From CAZPWQ01 sp964590495 (GTDB lineage: Bacteria > Bacteroidota > Rhodothermia > Balneolales > Balneolaceae), in contig CAZPWQ010000014.1 in NCBI GenBank assembly GCA_964590495.1, positions 1-52,736 on the forward strand: a DNA stretch of 52,736 nt, in the 5' to 3' direction. Below are positions 17,531 through 25,682 of this stretch, piece by piece (the stretch's first letter is position 1; every line of letters starts with the position of its first letter). A program made the position numbers and the translations under genes. The notes under the pieces are model-generated. The model ran no database searches. It was given only the letters and a program-made list of their open reading frames with translations, and was not told the origin of the DNA.

Positions 17531-18145
17531 ATGAAAGAAACAACTACCACAGATGTACTCCTTATTTTTGTCAAAAAGCCCGAAAAGGGGCGTGTGAAAA
17601 CCAGATTGGCTGAATCTATAGGACATCAAAGGGCACTGGAAGTTTATCGTCAGCTGTTGATGATCACAAAACGGGAAACCCGGGATGTGGAGGTAGATAA
17701 ACAGGTTTGGTATTCACCCGCAGTGGTTAATGATGATATATGGAGTTCACCGGCTTATACCAAACATTCACAGCAGGGAGAGGGGCTTGGAAAACGCATG
17801 CAACAGGCTTTCGGACAGGCATTTAAGAAGGGATATCAAAAGGTTGTCATTATCGGAAGTGACTGTCCGTATATAACGGCGGATATAATCAACCAGGCTT
17901 TTGCAGAGTTAGAAAATAATGATCTTGTCATAGGCCCATCTGCCGACGGAGGATATTATCTGTTGGGTATGGCAGCATACCATCCGGATTTATTTGATGA
18001 TAAAGAGTGGAGTAGTTCTTCGGTGTTGGAACAAACTCTGTATGATGCCAATGAAAAGGAATTAAGCGTGGCAAAGCTTCCTGAATTAAATGATGTCGAT
18101 ACACTGGAGGATTTACAGGCGGTGGCAAAAGATATTTACCTTTAA
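17531..18145 (+). CDS. TIGR04282-type arsenosugar glycosyltransferase
   Basis: A 204-residue GT-A-fold enzyme. It begins VLLIFVKKPEKGRVKTRLAESIG, the nucleotide-binding start of this family, and contains VIIGSDCPYIT (about 98-108) with the aspartate of the metal motif, then GPSADGGYYLLGM (about 136-148). The family (also DUF2064) is found with arsS and is annotated as an arsenosugar biosynthesis glycosyltransferase. Reaction details are not established here. It ends 3 bases before the next glycosyltransferase, so translation is coupled. Confidence 0.88.
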   Translation: MKETTTTDVLLIFVKKPEKGRVKTRLAESIGHQRALEVYRQLLMITKRETRDVEVDKQVWYSPAVVNDDIWSSPAYTKHSQQGEGLGKRMQQAFGQAFKKGYQKVVIIGSDCPYITADIINQAFAELENNDLVIGPSADGGYYLLGMAAYHPDLFDDKEWSSSSVLEQTLYDANEKELSVAKLPELNDVDTLEDLQAVAKDIYL

Positions 18146-18148
18146 AAG

Positions 18149-18829
18149 ATGATCAGTGTAATAATTCCGGTGTATAATGAGGCCGGTTTAATAGGTGAGA
18201 CAATCAATTCGGTCAGACACAGATCTGATAATAAATTAGAAATCATAGTTGTTGACTGCGGCAGCGATGACTCCTCTTCAAAAGAAGCTCGTATTGCGGG
18301 AGCAAATGTGTTTTTATCACCTGCAAAAGGCCGTGCGGTCCAGATGAATTATGGCGCAGAACAGGCCACGGGAGAAATCCTGTTTTTTTTACATGCAGAT
18401 ACAAAACCTCCCTTAAACTTTGATCGGCGAATACAACAGGCTGTAGGATCTGACAGGACAGCGGGTTGTTTCCGGTTGGATTTTGATGATAGTCATTTTT
18501 TGCTGGATACCTATGCCTGGTTCACCCGCTTTGATATCAACGCTTTTAGATTTGGAGATCAGGGGTTATTTATCTCCAGCACTTTATTTAAAGATATAGG
18601 TGGTTTCCGAGAAGATCACTTAGTAATGGAAGACAATGAGATAGTGCGAAGGATTAAAAAGAAAACCCAGTTCAAGATACTGTCCGATGAGGTTATTACT
18701 TCGGCAAGAAAATACAAGAAAAACGGAGTCTTGAAACTGCAGTTGGTTTTCTCCCTGATCTACATTCTTTACAAGCTAGGCTTCTCCCAGAAAAGGCTGG
18801 TTCAAATCTATCAAAAATTAATTTTATAG
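18149..18829 (+). CDS. TIGR04283-type arsenosugar glycosyltransferase (GT2 fold)
   Basis: A 226-residue family 2 glycosyltransferase. It has MISVIIPVYNEAGLIGETI at the start, EIIVVDCGSDDSS (about 30-42), the metal motif FFLHADT (about 76-82) and a later MEDNEIVRRI segment (about 164-173) that holds the ED-type acceptor-site acid. It lacks membrane helices and is shorter than polymer-forming GT2s. With the TIGR04282-type enzyme it is thought to build the sugar part of arsenosugars or related arsenolipids. It is the last gene of the cluster. Confidence 0.88.
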   Translation: MISVIIPVYNEAGLIGETINSVRHRSDNKLEIIVVDCGSDDSSSKEARIAGANVFLSPAKGRAVQMNYGAEQATGEILFFLHADTKPPLNFDRRIQQAVGSDRTAGCFRLDFDDSHFLLDTYAWFTRFDINAFRFGDQGLFISSTLFKDIGGFREDHLVMEDNEIVRRIKKKTQFKILSDEVITSARKYKKNGVLKLQLVFSLIYILYKLGFSQKRLVQIYQKLIL

Positions 18830-18971
18830 CGGCAGATGTGTGGAACTGTTAAGCAAGACTTAATATTATAGTAATTTTATGGTAGGTACGGATGGTTATA
18901 TTTTGAGCGGTAATAAATATCGTGTTCACGGATACGATGAATTCCTAAATCAAAAATAGTTGTCTATTGAT

Positions 18972-21900
18972 ATGAAACGTTACTTACTATTATTAACAGC
19001 ACTTTTTCTTCCGCTCATTGTGTTCGCCCAGGGCACAACTTCGGGGGCAATAGAAGGAACAGTTCTCGATGAAGAAGGCGAAGCTTTACCAGGTGCCAAT
19101 ATTGTAGCTATCCATCAGCCGACCGGTACGCGTTATGGCACTTCGAGTCGCACTAACGGTCGTTACACAATTAAAAACGTCAGAGTGGGCGGGCCTTATG
19201 AAGTACAGGTTACCTTTGTCGGGTTTAATGCACAGGTGAAAGAAGTTTCCAATATTGAATTAGGAGAAACTGTTGAGCTGAATTTTGCACTTGAGGAAGG
19301 TGAACTCGAGCTTGGGGAAATTTCGGTGACAGCACAGGCCGATCCTGTATTCAATGCTAACAGAACAGGTGCGAGGACGAATATTTCAGCACAGGATATA
19401 GAAAATACTCCCACAATCAGCCGTTCGCTCGGTGATTTTACACGCCTTAATCCGCAGGTAACCAGCGGTAACAGCTTTGGCGGGGCGAATAACCGGTATA
19501 ATAATATTCTGGTTGACGGTGCTACACTAAATGATGTATTCGGACTGGGAGAAGCCATACCCGGAAGTCAGGCCGGGGTCGAATCTCCGATAAGTATTGA
19601 TGCCATCAAGGAGTTTAACGTTGATATTGCACCGTTTGAAGTAACCAATAATGGTTTTACCGGCGGACAAGTGAATGCTATTACAAAAAGCGGGACAAAC
19701 ACCTTCACTGGTTCAGCATATTACCAGATGAGAAATGAATCTTTTGTCGGTAATTACAGCTTTGATCGTAATGGTGAACTTATTACATCAGAGGACTTTC
19801 CCTCTTTTGATGAAAGTTACCTCGGGCTAAATATTGGCGGGCCCATCATAGAAGACAAACTGTTTTTCTTTATAAGTGGAGAATTCAAGCGCGAATCCAG
19901 TCCGCTGACAACCGGGATACAGGGCAGTGGAGGTGCTAATATATTTCCTGCAGAGGCTTCTTTATTCAATGAAATTCAATCTGTCGCCCAGCAGGAATAC
20001 GGGTATGATCCCGGCGGGTTTGATTTGCTCTCACTAGCGCAGGATAATAACAAACTCTTGGCCAAGTTGGATTGGAATATCAACGATGATCATAAGCTTA
20101 CCTTTCGCTATAACCTGGTAGATGCTGTTGATGAAGAAGGTATCAACCGCAGCCAAAATTCTTTTAGCTTTGGTAATCGTCAATACAACTTCAATAGTGT
20201 TCAAAATTCATTCGTTGCCGAATTGAACAGTAGTTTTGGAAATGATAAATCCAATACGTTTCGTGCTGTTTATACTAGAATTCGTGATTCCCGTGATGTT
20301 GTTGCTGAGCGATTTCCGGAAATTAATCTCAGTCTTTCGCTGGATGGCCAGTTCAGAAGTATTTTTATGGGTATTGATCGTTTTTCGCAAGCCAATGCTC
20401 TTGATCAGGATTTAATAGAGATTACTGATAATTTTACATATATCACCGGTGATCATGAATTTACCATAGGAACCAACAATCAAATATTCACGTTTGATAA
20501 CCTGTTTGTTCAGGATGCTTTTGGAGCTTATGAATTTCGTGGTACTACACATCCCGTAACAGGTGAGGACCTGAGTACTATAGAGGCTTTTGAGGAGGGA
20601 TTGCCTTTTCGCTACCTGAATAGTTACCTTTTGCCCGGTGGCAGCCCTACTGCTAACTTCAGCGGGATTCAGTTGGGCTTTTATGCCCAGGATAAATGGT
20701 CTGCAACAGATTACCTGAAGTTAACTTTCGGTTTACGTGCTGATATTCCCATCCTTCCGGATAATCCCACGAATAATCCACAGGTTGAAGAATCATTTCC
20801 AGATTTCTCGACATCACGGGTGGCCAGTGGTAATATTCTCTTGTCTCCGCGATTCGGATTTAACTGGGATGCCAGCCATGGTGAACGTACTACCCAGATC
20901 CGTGGTGGTGTCGGCATATTTTCCGGTAGCCCGCCTTTTGTATGGATTTCCAACCAATACAGTAATACGGGTGCTGATTATGGACGTCTTGATCTTTCCG
21001 GCGGAGATTTGCCTGCTGATTTCAGGTTTGTACCCAATCCCGACAATCAGCCTAATCCCCAAACTGATCCAAGTCTGGAAGGAATAAATACTACGGAAGT
21101 TAACCTGATTGAAGATGATTTTAAATATCCACAATCGTTGAAACTCAATCTGGCTGTCGACCGGGTGCTGTCTGATGGCCTTACGGGTACGCTCGAAGGT
21201 GTCTATACCAACATGCTTAACGAGGTTGTATTCCGCAATATCAACCTTGTACAGGTAGATGAATCTGCCTATGGTCGACCAATCTACGGTGATATTGTAT
21301 TCAGCCCGCAATTTGGCAATACATCAGGTTTCCCCCAGCGTGTTGACGGTGAAAATTTTACTAATGCTATTGTCCTGGATAATACGAACAAGGGCTATCA
21401 GCTGAGTCTTACCGGTCAGTTGGAGAAACAATTTGATTTCGGTTTAAATGCCAGCCTTGCGTATACATACAATCGGGCTGAAACCATAAATAATGGTACA
21501 TCAAGCCGGGCTATTTCAAACTGGCAATTTAATGAGAATTTTGATGTCAATAATCCCCGGCTGGGAACTGCTGATTTTGAACGGCGTCACCGAATTCTTG
21601 GACAGGTATCATATCGATTCGCTTATGCCGAACGTTTTGCCACCACTATTTCACTGATCTATGACGGTCGTTCAGGTACACCATTCAGCTGGATCTATTC
21701 AGGTGATGCCAACGCTGACAGCCGGTTTGATAACGATCTGATATATGTACCGGCCAATGAGGATGAAGTTGTTATGGCAAGCGGTAACTGGAGTGAGTTC
21801 AACAGCTGGATCGAAAATAATAAATCACTCAGTGATTTTCGCGGTGGGCCTGTAGATCGAGGAACTGCGCGTGAACCTTGGACTAATTTCCTCGATCTTC

Positions 21901-22226
21901 GTATAAACCAGGAGATCCATACATTCTCAGGTCAGCGCCTGGAGCTTACGGCGAGTATTTTCAATATCCTTAATTTACTTAATGATGAATGGGGACTGAG
22001 CAGATTCGTCAATTTCAATAATTACCAGGCGGTTTCCTTTCAGGGTTATGTCGATCAGGATTTTATTGACAGTGACAGAAATCCTGATCCTGGCCTTGAC
22101 AGCAGTGATTTCGGCAAACCAATTTTGGATTTTGATCCAAATGATGTAACTGATGACGAGATGTTCCAGGTCAGTGATTTAAGCTCGCGCTGGCAATTAC
22201 AGTTAGGAGTCCGGTATAACTTCTAG
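18972..22226 (+). CDS. Oar-like TonB-dependent outer-membrane receptor
   Basis: A protein of about 1084 residues from ATG 18972, with signal peptide MKRYLLLLTALFLPLIVFAQ. A carboxypeptidase regulatory-like domain follows (about 25-105, SGAIEGTVLDEEGEALPGAN ... TFVGF), then a plug (about 110-235, with NNRYNNILVDGATLNDVFG) and a long beta-barrel ending in LQLGVRYNF with a terminal aromatic. This is the Oar-like branch, not SusC: no SusD partner follows. The substrate is unknown. It begins 142 bases after the arsenosugar cluster and is followed by a terminator, so it is probably a separate unit. A frame extends to TTG 18960, but the ATG gives a normal signal peptide. Confidence 0.88.
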   Translation: MKRYLLLLTALFLPLIVFAQGTTSGAIEGTVLDEEGEALPGANIVAIHQPTGTRYGTSSRTNGRYTIKNVRVGGPYEVQVTFVGFNAQVKEVSNIELGETVELNFALEEGELELGEISVTAQADPVFNANRTGARTNISAQDIENTPTISRSLGDFTRLNPQVTSGNSFGGANNRYNNILVDGATLNDVFGLGEAIPGSQAGVESPISIDAIKEFNVDIAPFEVTNNGFTGGQVNAITKSGTNTFTGSAYYQMRNESFVGNYSFDRNGELITSEDFPSFDESYLGLNIGGPIIEDKLFFFISGEFKRESSPLTTGIQGSGGANIFPAEASLFNEIQSVAQQEYGYDPGGFDLLSLAQDNNKLLAKLDWNINDDHKLTFRYNLVDAVDEEGINRSQNSFSFGNRQYNFNSVQNSFVAELNSSFGNDKSNTFRAVYTRIRDSRDVVAERFPEINLSLSLDGQFRSIFMGIDRFSQANALDQDLIEITDNFTYITGDHEFTIGTNNQIFTFDNLFVQDAFGAYEFRGTTHPVTGEDLSTIEAFEEGLPFRYLNSYLLPGGSPTANFSGIQLGFYAQDKWSATDYLKLTFGLRADIPILPDNPTNNPQVEESFPDFSTSRVASGNILLSPRFGFNWDASHGERTTQIRGGVGIFSGSPPFVWISNQYSNTGADYGRLDLSGGDLPADFRFVPNPDNQPNPQTDPSLEGINTTEVNLIEDDFKYPQSLKLNLAVDRVLSDGLTGTLEGVYTNMLNEVVFRNINLVQVDESAYGRPIYGDIVFSPQFGNTSGFPQRVDGENFTNAIVLDNTNKGYQLSLTGQLEKQFDFGLNASLAYTYNRAETINNGTSSRAISNWQFNENFDVNNPRLGTADFERRHRILGQVSYRFAYAERFATTISLIYDGRSGTPFSWIYSGDANADSRFDNDLIYVPANEDEVVMASGNWSEFNSWIENNKSLSDFRGGPVDRGTAREPWTNFLDLRINQEIHTFSGQRLELTASIFNILNLLNDEWGLSRFVNFNNYQAVSFQGYVDQDFIDSDRNPDPGLDSSDFGKPILDFDPNDVTDDEMFQVSDLSSRWQLQLGVRYNF

Positions 22227-22245
22227 ATATAAATAGCTTATTTTC

Positions 22246-22284
22246 AAAGGGTGGCTTCTAAGCTTTGAAGTCTCCCTTTTTCTT
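22246..22284 (+). terminator. Intrinsic terminator after the TonB receptor
   Basis: The stem GGGTGGCTTC (22249-22258) pairs with GAAGTCTCCC (22267-22276) with one mismatch and one G-T pair. The loop is TAAGCTTT, and a T-run (TTTTTCTTT) follows. It closes the receptor gene 20 bases after its stop codon. Confidence 0.85.
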
Positions 22285-22312
22285 TATCCCACAACTATAA
22301 AACTATATCAGG

Positions 22313-23028
22313 ATGATTTCAGCATATAGAATTTTAAAATTACTCTTTTATTTCGCGATAATTTTAATAGCTGGCTGTAATCAAGAGACTTCAACCGACC
22401 GGCTGCAGGAAAACCCTACACTGCTGATCTCCTTTGACGGCTTTCGCTACGATTATCTGGACAGGGTTGATACGCCGCATTTTGACAGTCTTATAGCCGG
22501 AGGAGTTCAGGCAGAAGGATTAATACCTGTTTTTCCCACTAATACATTTCCCAATCACTATACAATTGTTACGGGATTATATCCTGAAAACAGCGGATTA
22601 ACCGGAAATACGATGTATGATCCTGAGTGGAATGAATGGTATCGAATCAGTGATCGCGAAGCTGTTGAAGACGGGAAATGGTATGAAGGAGAACCGATCT
22701 GGAATACGTTGGAGAAACAGGGAATCCGCACCGGCACTATGTTTTGGGTGGGATCCGAAGCCGACATCCAGGGAATGCATCCAACCTATTGGAAAACTTA
22801 TGACGGAAATATGCCGGAAGAAGCAAGAATAGATACTATCGTTAAGTGGCTGAACTATCCGGAAGACCGTGCCATAGAATTTGGCACACTTTATTTTGAG
22901 CATGTGGATTCCTACGGTCATGACTACGGCCTTAAATCAGATTCACTGAATGCCGCCATATCGAAATCGGACCGACTGATGGGTTATTTGAAAGCAAAAA
23001 TGAGAAAAGCAGGTTTATGGGATAAAAC
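22313..23028 (+). CDS. ENPP-type alkaline phosphatase-superfamily lipoprotein, cut by gap
   Basis: The first 238 codons of an ectonucleotide pyrophosphatase/phosphodiesterase-like enzyme; the rest is hidden by the run of N. A lipoprotein signal (lipobox LIAGC, lipidated C22) directs it to the envelope. Metal and catalytic residues are visible: SFDGFRYDYL (D42), FPTNTFPNHYTIVTG (nucleophile T78) and EHVDSYGHDYG (aspartate and histidine near residue 205). The second metal half (a DHGM-like motif) and C-terminus would lie in the gap. The family hydrolyses nucleotide or phospholipid phosphodiesters. It follows the receptor's terminator, so it likely has its own promoter. Confidence 0.88.
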
Positions 23029-23128
23029 NNNNNNNNNNNNNNNNNNNNNNNNNNNNNNNNNNNNNNNNNNNNNNNNNNNNNNNNNNNNNNNNNNNNNNNN
23101 NNNNNNNNNNNNNNNNNNNNNNNNNNNN
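23029..23128. other. Assembly gap of 100 N
   Basis: Exactly 100 undetermined bases, the conventional size for a scaffold gap of unknown length. At least the second half of the ENPP-type gene, about 150-200 codons by family length, should be missing, so the true gap is probably larger than 100 bases or the gene is broken. Confidence 0.99.
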
Positions 23129-23180
23129 GGAAGCAGGGATATTTAGTGCGAATTTAAAACAACAATTGATAATATAACTG

Positions 23181-23516
23181 ATGGCTTATATAGTTACTGA
23201 ACCGTGCATCAATTGCAAGTATACAAACTGTGCCGCAGTTTGTCCTGTTGATGCCTTTCGTGAAGGGCCAAATTTTCTGACGATCGATCCGCTGGATTGT
23301 ATAGATTGTGATGCCTGTGTGGCAGAATGTCCTGTAGAAGCAATTTTTCCGGATGATGAAGTACCAATGGAATGGGAGCACTATATAGAGCTGAATGAGC
23401 GTCTGGCTGAGGAGTGGGCCGACCATCTAATTAATGAGACCAAGGAGGATTTGCCGGATGCCGACGAATGGGCTGAAGTTGAGGACAAATTCGAGCATCT
23501 GCAGAGAGAATGGTAA
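23181..23516 (+). CDS. FdxA-type 7Fe/8Fe ferredoxin
   Basis: A 111-residue soluble ferredoxin. The cysteines fall at C9, C12, C17, C21 and C40, C43, C46, C50 (CINCKYTNCAAVCPVD and CIDCDACVAECP), the spacing of FdxA-type proteins that hold one 3Fe-4S or 4Fe-4S plus one 4Fe-4S cluster. The C-terminal part (about 60-111) is acidic and helical. It carries electrons for partners that cannot be named from here. It is 75 bases upstream of folP on the same strand. Its 5' region begins just after the assembly gap. Confidence 0.92.
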   Translation: MAYIVTEPCINCKYTNCAAVCPVDAFREGPNFLTIDPLDCIDCDACVAECPVEAIFPDDEVPMEWEHYIELNERLAEEWADHLINETKEDLPDADEWAEVEDKFEHLQREW

Positions 23517-23591
23517 ATATACATCCGGTCACTAAGTTTTCGGGTACGGGATTTTCCTTTCGTAATCTTTCTGCTAATTCCGAACAACAAA

Positions 23592-24458
23592 ATGAATAAG
23601 CCTCAGAATCCATCTGGTATTATTTCGGTAAGAGATAAAAGGCTTGATCTTATCCATCCGGAAATAATGGGAGTTTTAAATGCAACGCCCGATTCCTTTT
23701 CTGATGGCGGAGCGTTTAATGATGTTGAAAATGCATTGGGCCGGATCGGTCTGATGATTTCACAGGGAGCCGGGATTATTGATATTGGAGGAGAATCGAC
23801 ACGTCCCGGTTCCGATCCGGTCACTGAAGAGGAAGAACTCAAGCGGGTAATGCCTATCCTGGAAAAGGCTGTCCGGCAGTTTCCGGAGACTCTGTTTTCT
23901 GTAGATACCACCAAATTCACGGTTGCGGATGAAGCCTTACAATTGGGTGCTCATTTTATTAACGATGTTAGTGGCCTAAAAAAAGAACCTCGCCTTGCCG
24001 GACTTTGTGCAAGGTATAACGCCGGCTACATATTGATGCATTCGCAGGGTAATCCCAAAAATATGCAGCAGGATCCGACATACCAGGATGTAGTCAGGGA
24101 TATCTATCGTTTTTTTGAAGAGCAACTTTCCAAAGCAAAAAAGAGCGGCGCCGGGAATATAATTATTGATCCTGGTATCGGTTTTGGTAAAACATTGGAT
24201 CACAACCTGAAAATTCTTGCTAACCTTGCTGAATTTACAAAGCTGGGATATCCTGTAATGATTGGAGCTTCCAGAAAATCAATGATCGGCAAACTGTTGG
24301 GAGGTCGTCCGGTAGATGATCGTGTAACAGGTACAGTGGCAGTACATTATCATGCAATGATGCAGGGGGCAAACATTATCAGGGTTCATGATGTGATGGA
24401 GGCCCGGGATTCGGTAGAGGTTTATAAGGCGATCGGGGATAAGGCTGGTAAACCGTAA
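23592..24458 (+). CDS. folP: Dihydropteroate synthase FolP
   Basis: A 288-residue TIM-barrel enzyme that joins p-aminobenzoate to 6-hydroxymethyl-dihydropterin pyrophosphate in folate synthesis. It has MGVLNATPDSFSDGG (about 26-40), DIGGESTRPGS (64-74), SVDTTKFTVADEAL (about 102-115), IIDPGIGFGKT and IGASRKSMIG. It lies before cdaA, the order usual in Bacteroidota. Confidence 0.96.
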   Translation: MNKPQNPSGIISVRDKRLDLIHPEIMGVLNATPDSFSDGGAFNDVENALGRIGLMISQGAGIIDIGGESTRPGSDPVTEEEELKRVMPILEKAVRQFPETLFSVDTTKFTVADEALQLGAHFINDVSGLKKEPRLAGLCARYNAGYILMHSQGNPKNMQQDPTYQDVVRDIYRFFEEQLSKAKKSGAGNIIIDPGIGFGKTLDHNLKILANLAEFTKLGYPVMIGASRKSMIGKLLGGRPVDDRVTGTVAVHYHAMMQGANIIRVHDVMEARDSVEVYKAIGDKAGKP

Positions 24459-24481
24459 TCATTTTCAGTTGATATCAGTAT

Positions 24482-24501
24482 AGACGCGATTAATTGCGTC
24501 T
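24482..24501. repeat. 20-bp palindrome between folP and cdaA
   Basis: AGACGCGATTAATTGCGTCT is palindromic apart from one G/T pair. It lies 23 bases after the folP stop. Without a T-run it is a poor terminator. Very similar palindromes (AGACGCGATTAATCGCGTCT) are familiar to me as dispersed intergenic repeats in other bacteria, but I see no second copy here. Confidence 0.6.
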
Positions 24502-24590
24502 CCACGGAAACAGCTATAATCTTGCTGATAAGTCTATATAAATTTTTGCTATAATTATCATTATATTCTCTCAAAAGCATTTTCAGTTAA

Positions 24591-24606
24591 AAGAGGTATC
24601 CCGGTG
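24591..24606 (+). promoter_or_regulatory. Ribosome binding site supporting the GTG start of cdaA
   Basis: AAGAGG at 24591-24596 lies 7 bases before GTG at 24604. This strong site, and the absence of an ATG in frame nearby, supports the GTG start. Confidence 0.75.
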
Positions 24607-25422
24607 ATCCCCATAGGCTTTCTGGAATTCGGAATTAAGGACTTCATCGAAGTTCTTATTATTACTCTTGTACTATTCTATCTGTATAGATGGATCAGGG
24701 GAACCTTTGCCATCCAGGCGGCACTGGGGCTTGTTTTTATCATTATTATAAATGCCCTTGTCAGTGCTCTCGGCCTTACCACTATCAATTTTATTCTGAG
24801 GGGAATTTTAGACGTTGGGGTATTGGCGGTATTTATAATCTTTCAGCCTGAGATAAGAAAACTCCTTTACAGCCTGGGACAGAATACCAATCTTGATCGC
24901 TTTTTTGTACAGTCCAGCTCCGATACGATCACCGATGAAGTTATTGATGCCGTGCGAAATATGTCGCATTCAAAAACAGGTGCTCTTATCGTATTCGCAC
25001 GGTCTTCGTCGCTTCAGGATCTGGTCGATGTCGGCGTAAAACTGGATGCCCGGGTTAACAGTGAAATTCTGCAGTCGATATTTAACAGAACAAGTCCATT
25101 GCATGATGGTGCGGTTGTCATACGTAATAACCGGATAGTTGCAGCAAGCTGTTATCTGCCGATTTCACAGAACCAGAATATCTCTTCTGTTTTTGGAACA
25201 CGCCACCGTGCTGCTGTGGGTATAACTGAAACCAATAATGTTTTTGTGGTGGTAGTTTCGGAAGAAACCGGACGTATCTCAATTGCCCGCAACGGTTCGC
25301 TGACAAGCGGGCTTACCATCCAAAAACTGCGCACCGAAATGGAGCAGTCACTCGGTAAGCGAACGATGGAAGATGAAGAGGTGGGTTTTTCCGCGTCCCA
25401 GTCGGAGCTGAACCTGAGCTGA
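24604..25422 (+). CDS. cdaA: Diadenylate cyclase CdaA
   Basis: A 272-residue membrane-bound enzyme that makes cyclic di-AMP from two ATP. Three hydrophobic N-terminal segments (about 14-28, 38-56, 66-82) are followed by the DAC domain with SPLHDGAVVIRNNR (DGA at 168-170) and FGTRHRAAVG (RHR at 200-202), both catalytic motifs. Start GTG at 24604, with a good ribosome site. It follows folP, a common pairing. Cyclic di-AMP usually controls osmotic and cell-wall balance; no c-di-AMP receptor is evident nearby. Confidence 0.96.
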   Translation: MIPIGFLEFGIKDFIEVLIITLVLFYLYRWIRGTFAIQAALGLVFIIIINALVSALGLTTINFILRGILDVGVLAVFIIFQPEIRKLLYSLGQNTNLDRFFVQSSSDTITDEVIDAVRNMSHSKTGALIVFARSSSLQDLVDVGVKLDARVNSEILQSIFNRTSPLHDGAVVIRNNRIVAASCYLPISQNQNISSVFGTRHRAAVGITETNNVFVVVVSEETGRISIARNGSLTSGLTIQKLRTEMEQSLGKRTMEDEEVGFSASQSELNLS

Positions 25423-25433
25423 TACAAGTGGAT

Positions 25434-25601
25434 AAATCCGAAGCACGAATGTTCAAAATCCGAAAGGGCAAAATCCGAAACATTCGTGATTATTGTTTAT
25501 TACTCATCCGAATGTAGAATATCTTGCCTTTTTTGTTAAAGATCTAGGTATTTAAACAACAGCAGCTGTTTCGAATTTTGGTCATTTGGATTTCGGATTT
25601 T
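25434..25601 (-). repeat. Dispersed intergenic repeat element, copy 1
   Basis: An element of about 168 bases between convergent cdaA and meaB. Its right arm (25560-25601), read on the minus strand, matches 48900-48941 at 39 of 42 positions. Its left arm (from 25439, CGAAGCACGAATG) matches the minus strand of 49022-49041 at 17 of 20. Both arms carry the word AAATCCGAA, and they are mutually inverted. The middle differs between copies. It has no reading frame. Confidence 0.75.
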
Positions 25602-25604
25602 ATA

Positions 25605-25654
25605 AAGCGTCTACGCTTGAAATAAAAAAAGTGATAAGCGTGGACGCTTATCAC
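25605..25654 (-). terminator. Intrinsic terminator of the mutase operon
   Basis: Read on the minus strand, a near-perfect hairpin with 10-bp arms GTGATAAGCG/CGCTTATCAC (25631-25654) is followed by seven T (25624-25630), which terminates meaB. A second small hairpin, AAGCG-TCTA-CGCTT (25605-25618), lies just beyond it and shares the word AAGCGT-NN-ACGCTT. Confidence 0.85.
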
Positions 25655-25682
25655 AGCCATTATAATATATCACAGTACAAAT

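Noticed and set aside
18972..23028. TonB receptor and ENPP gene as part of the arsenosugar operon
   Set aside because: A 142-base gap separates the receptor from the cluster and a strong terminator follows it; the receptor type is common and not arsenic-specific.
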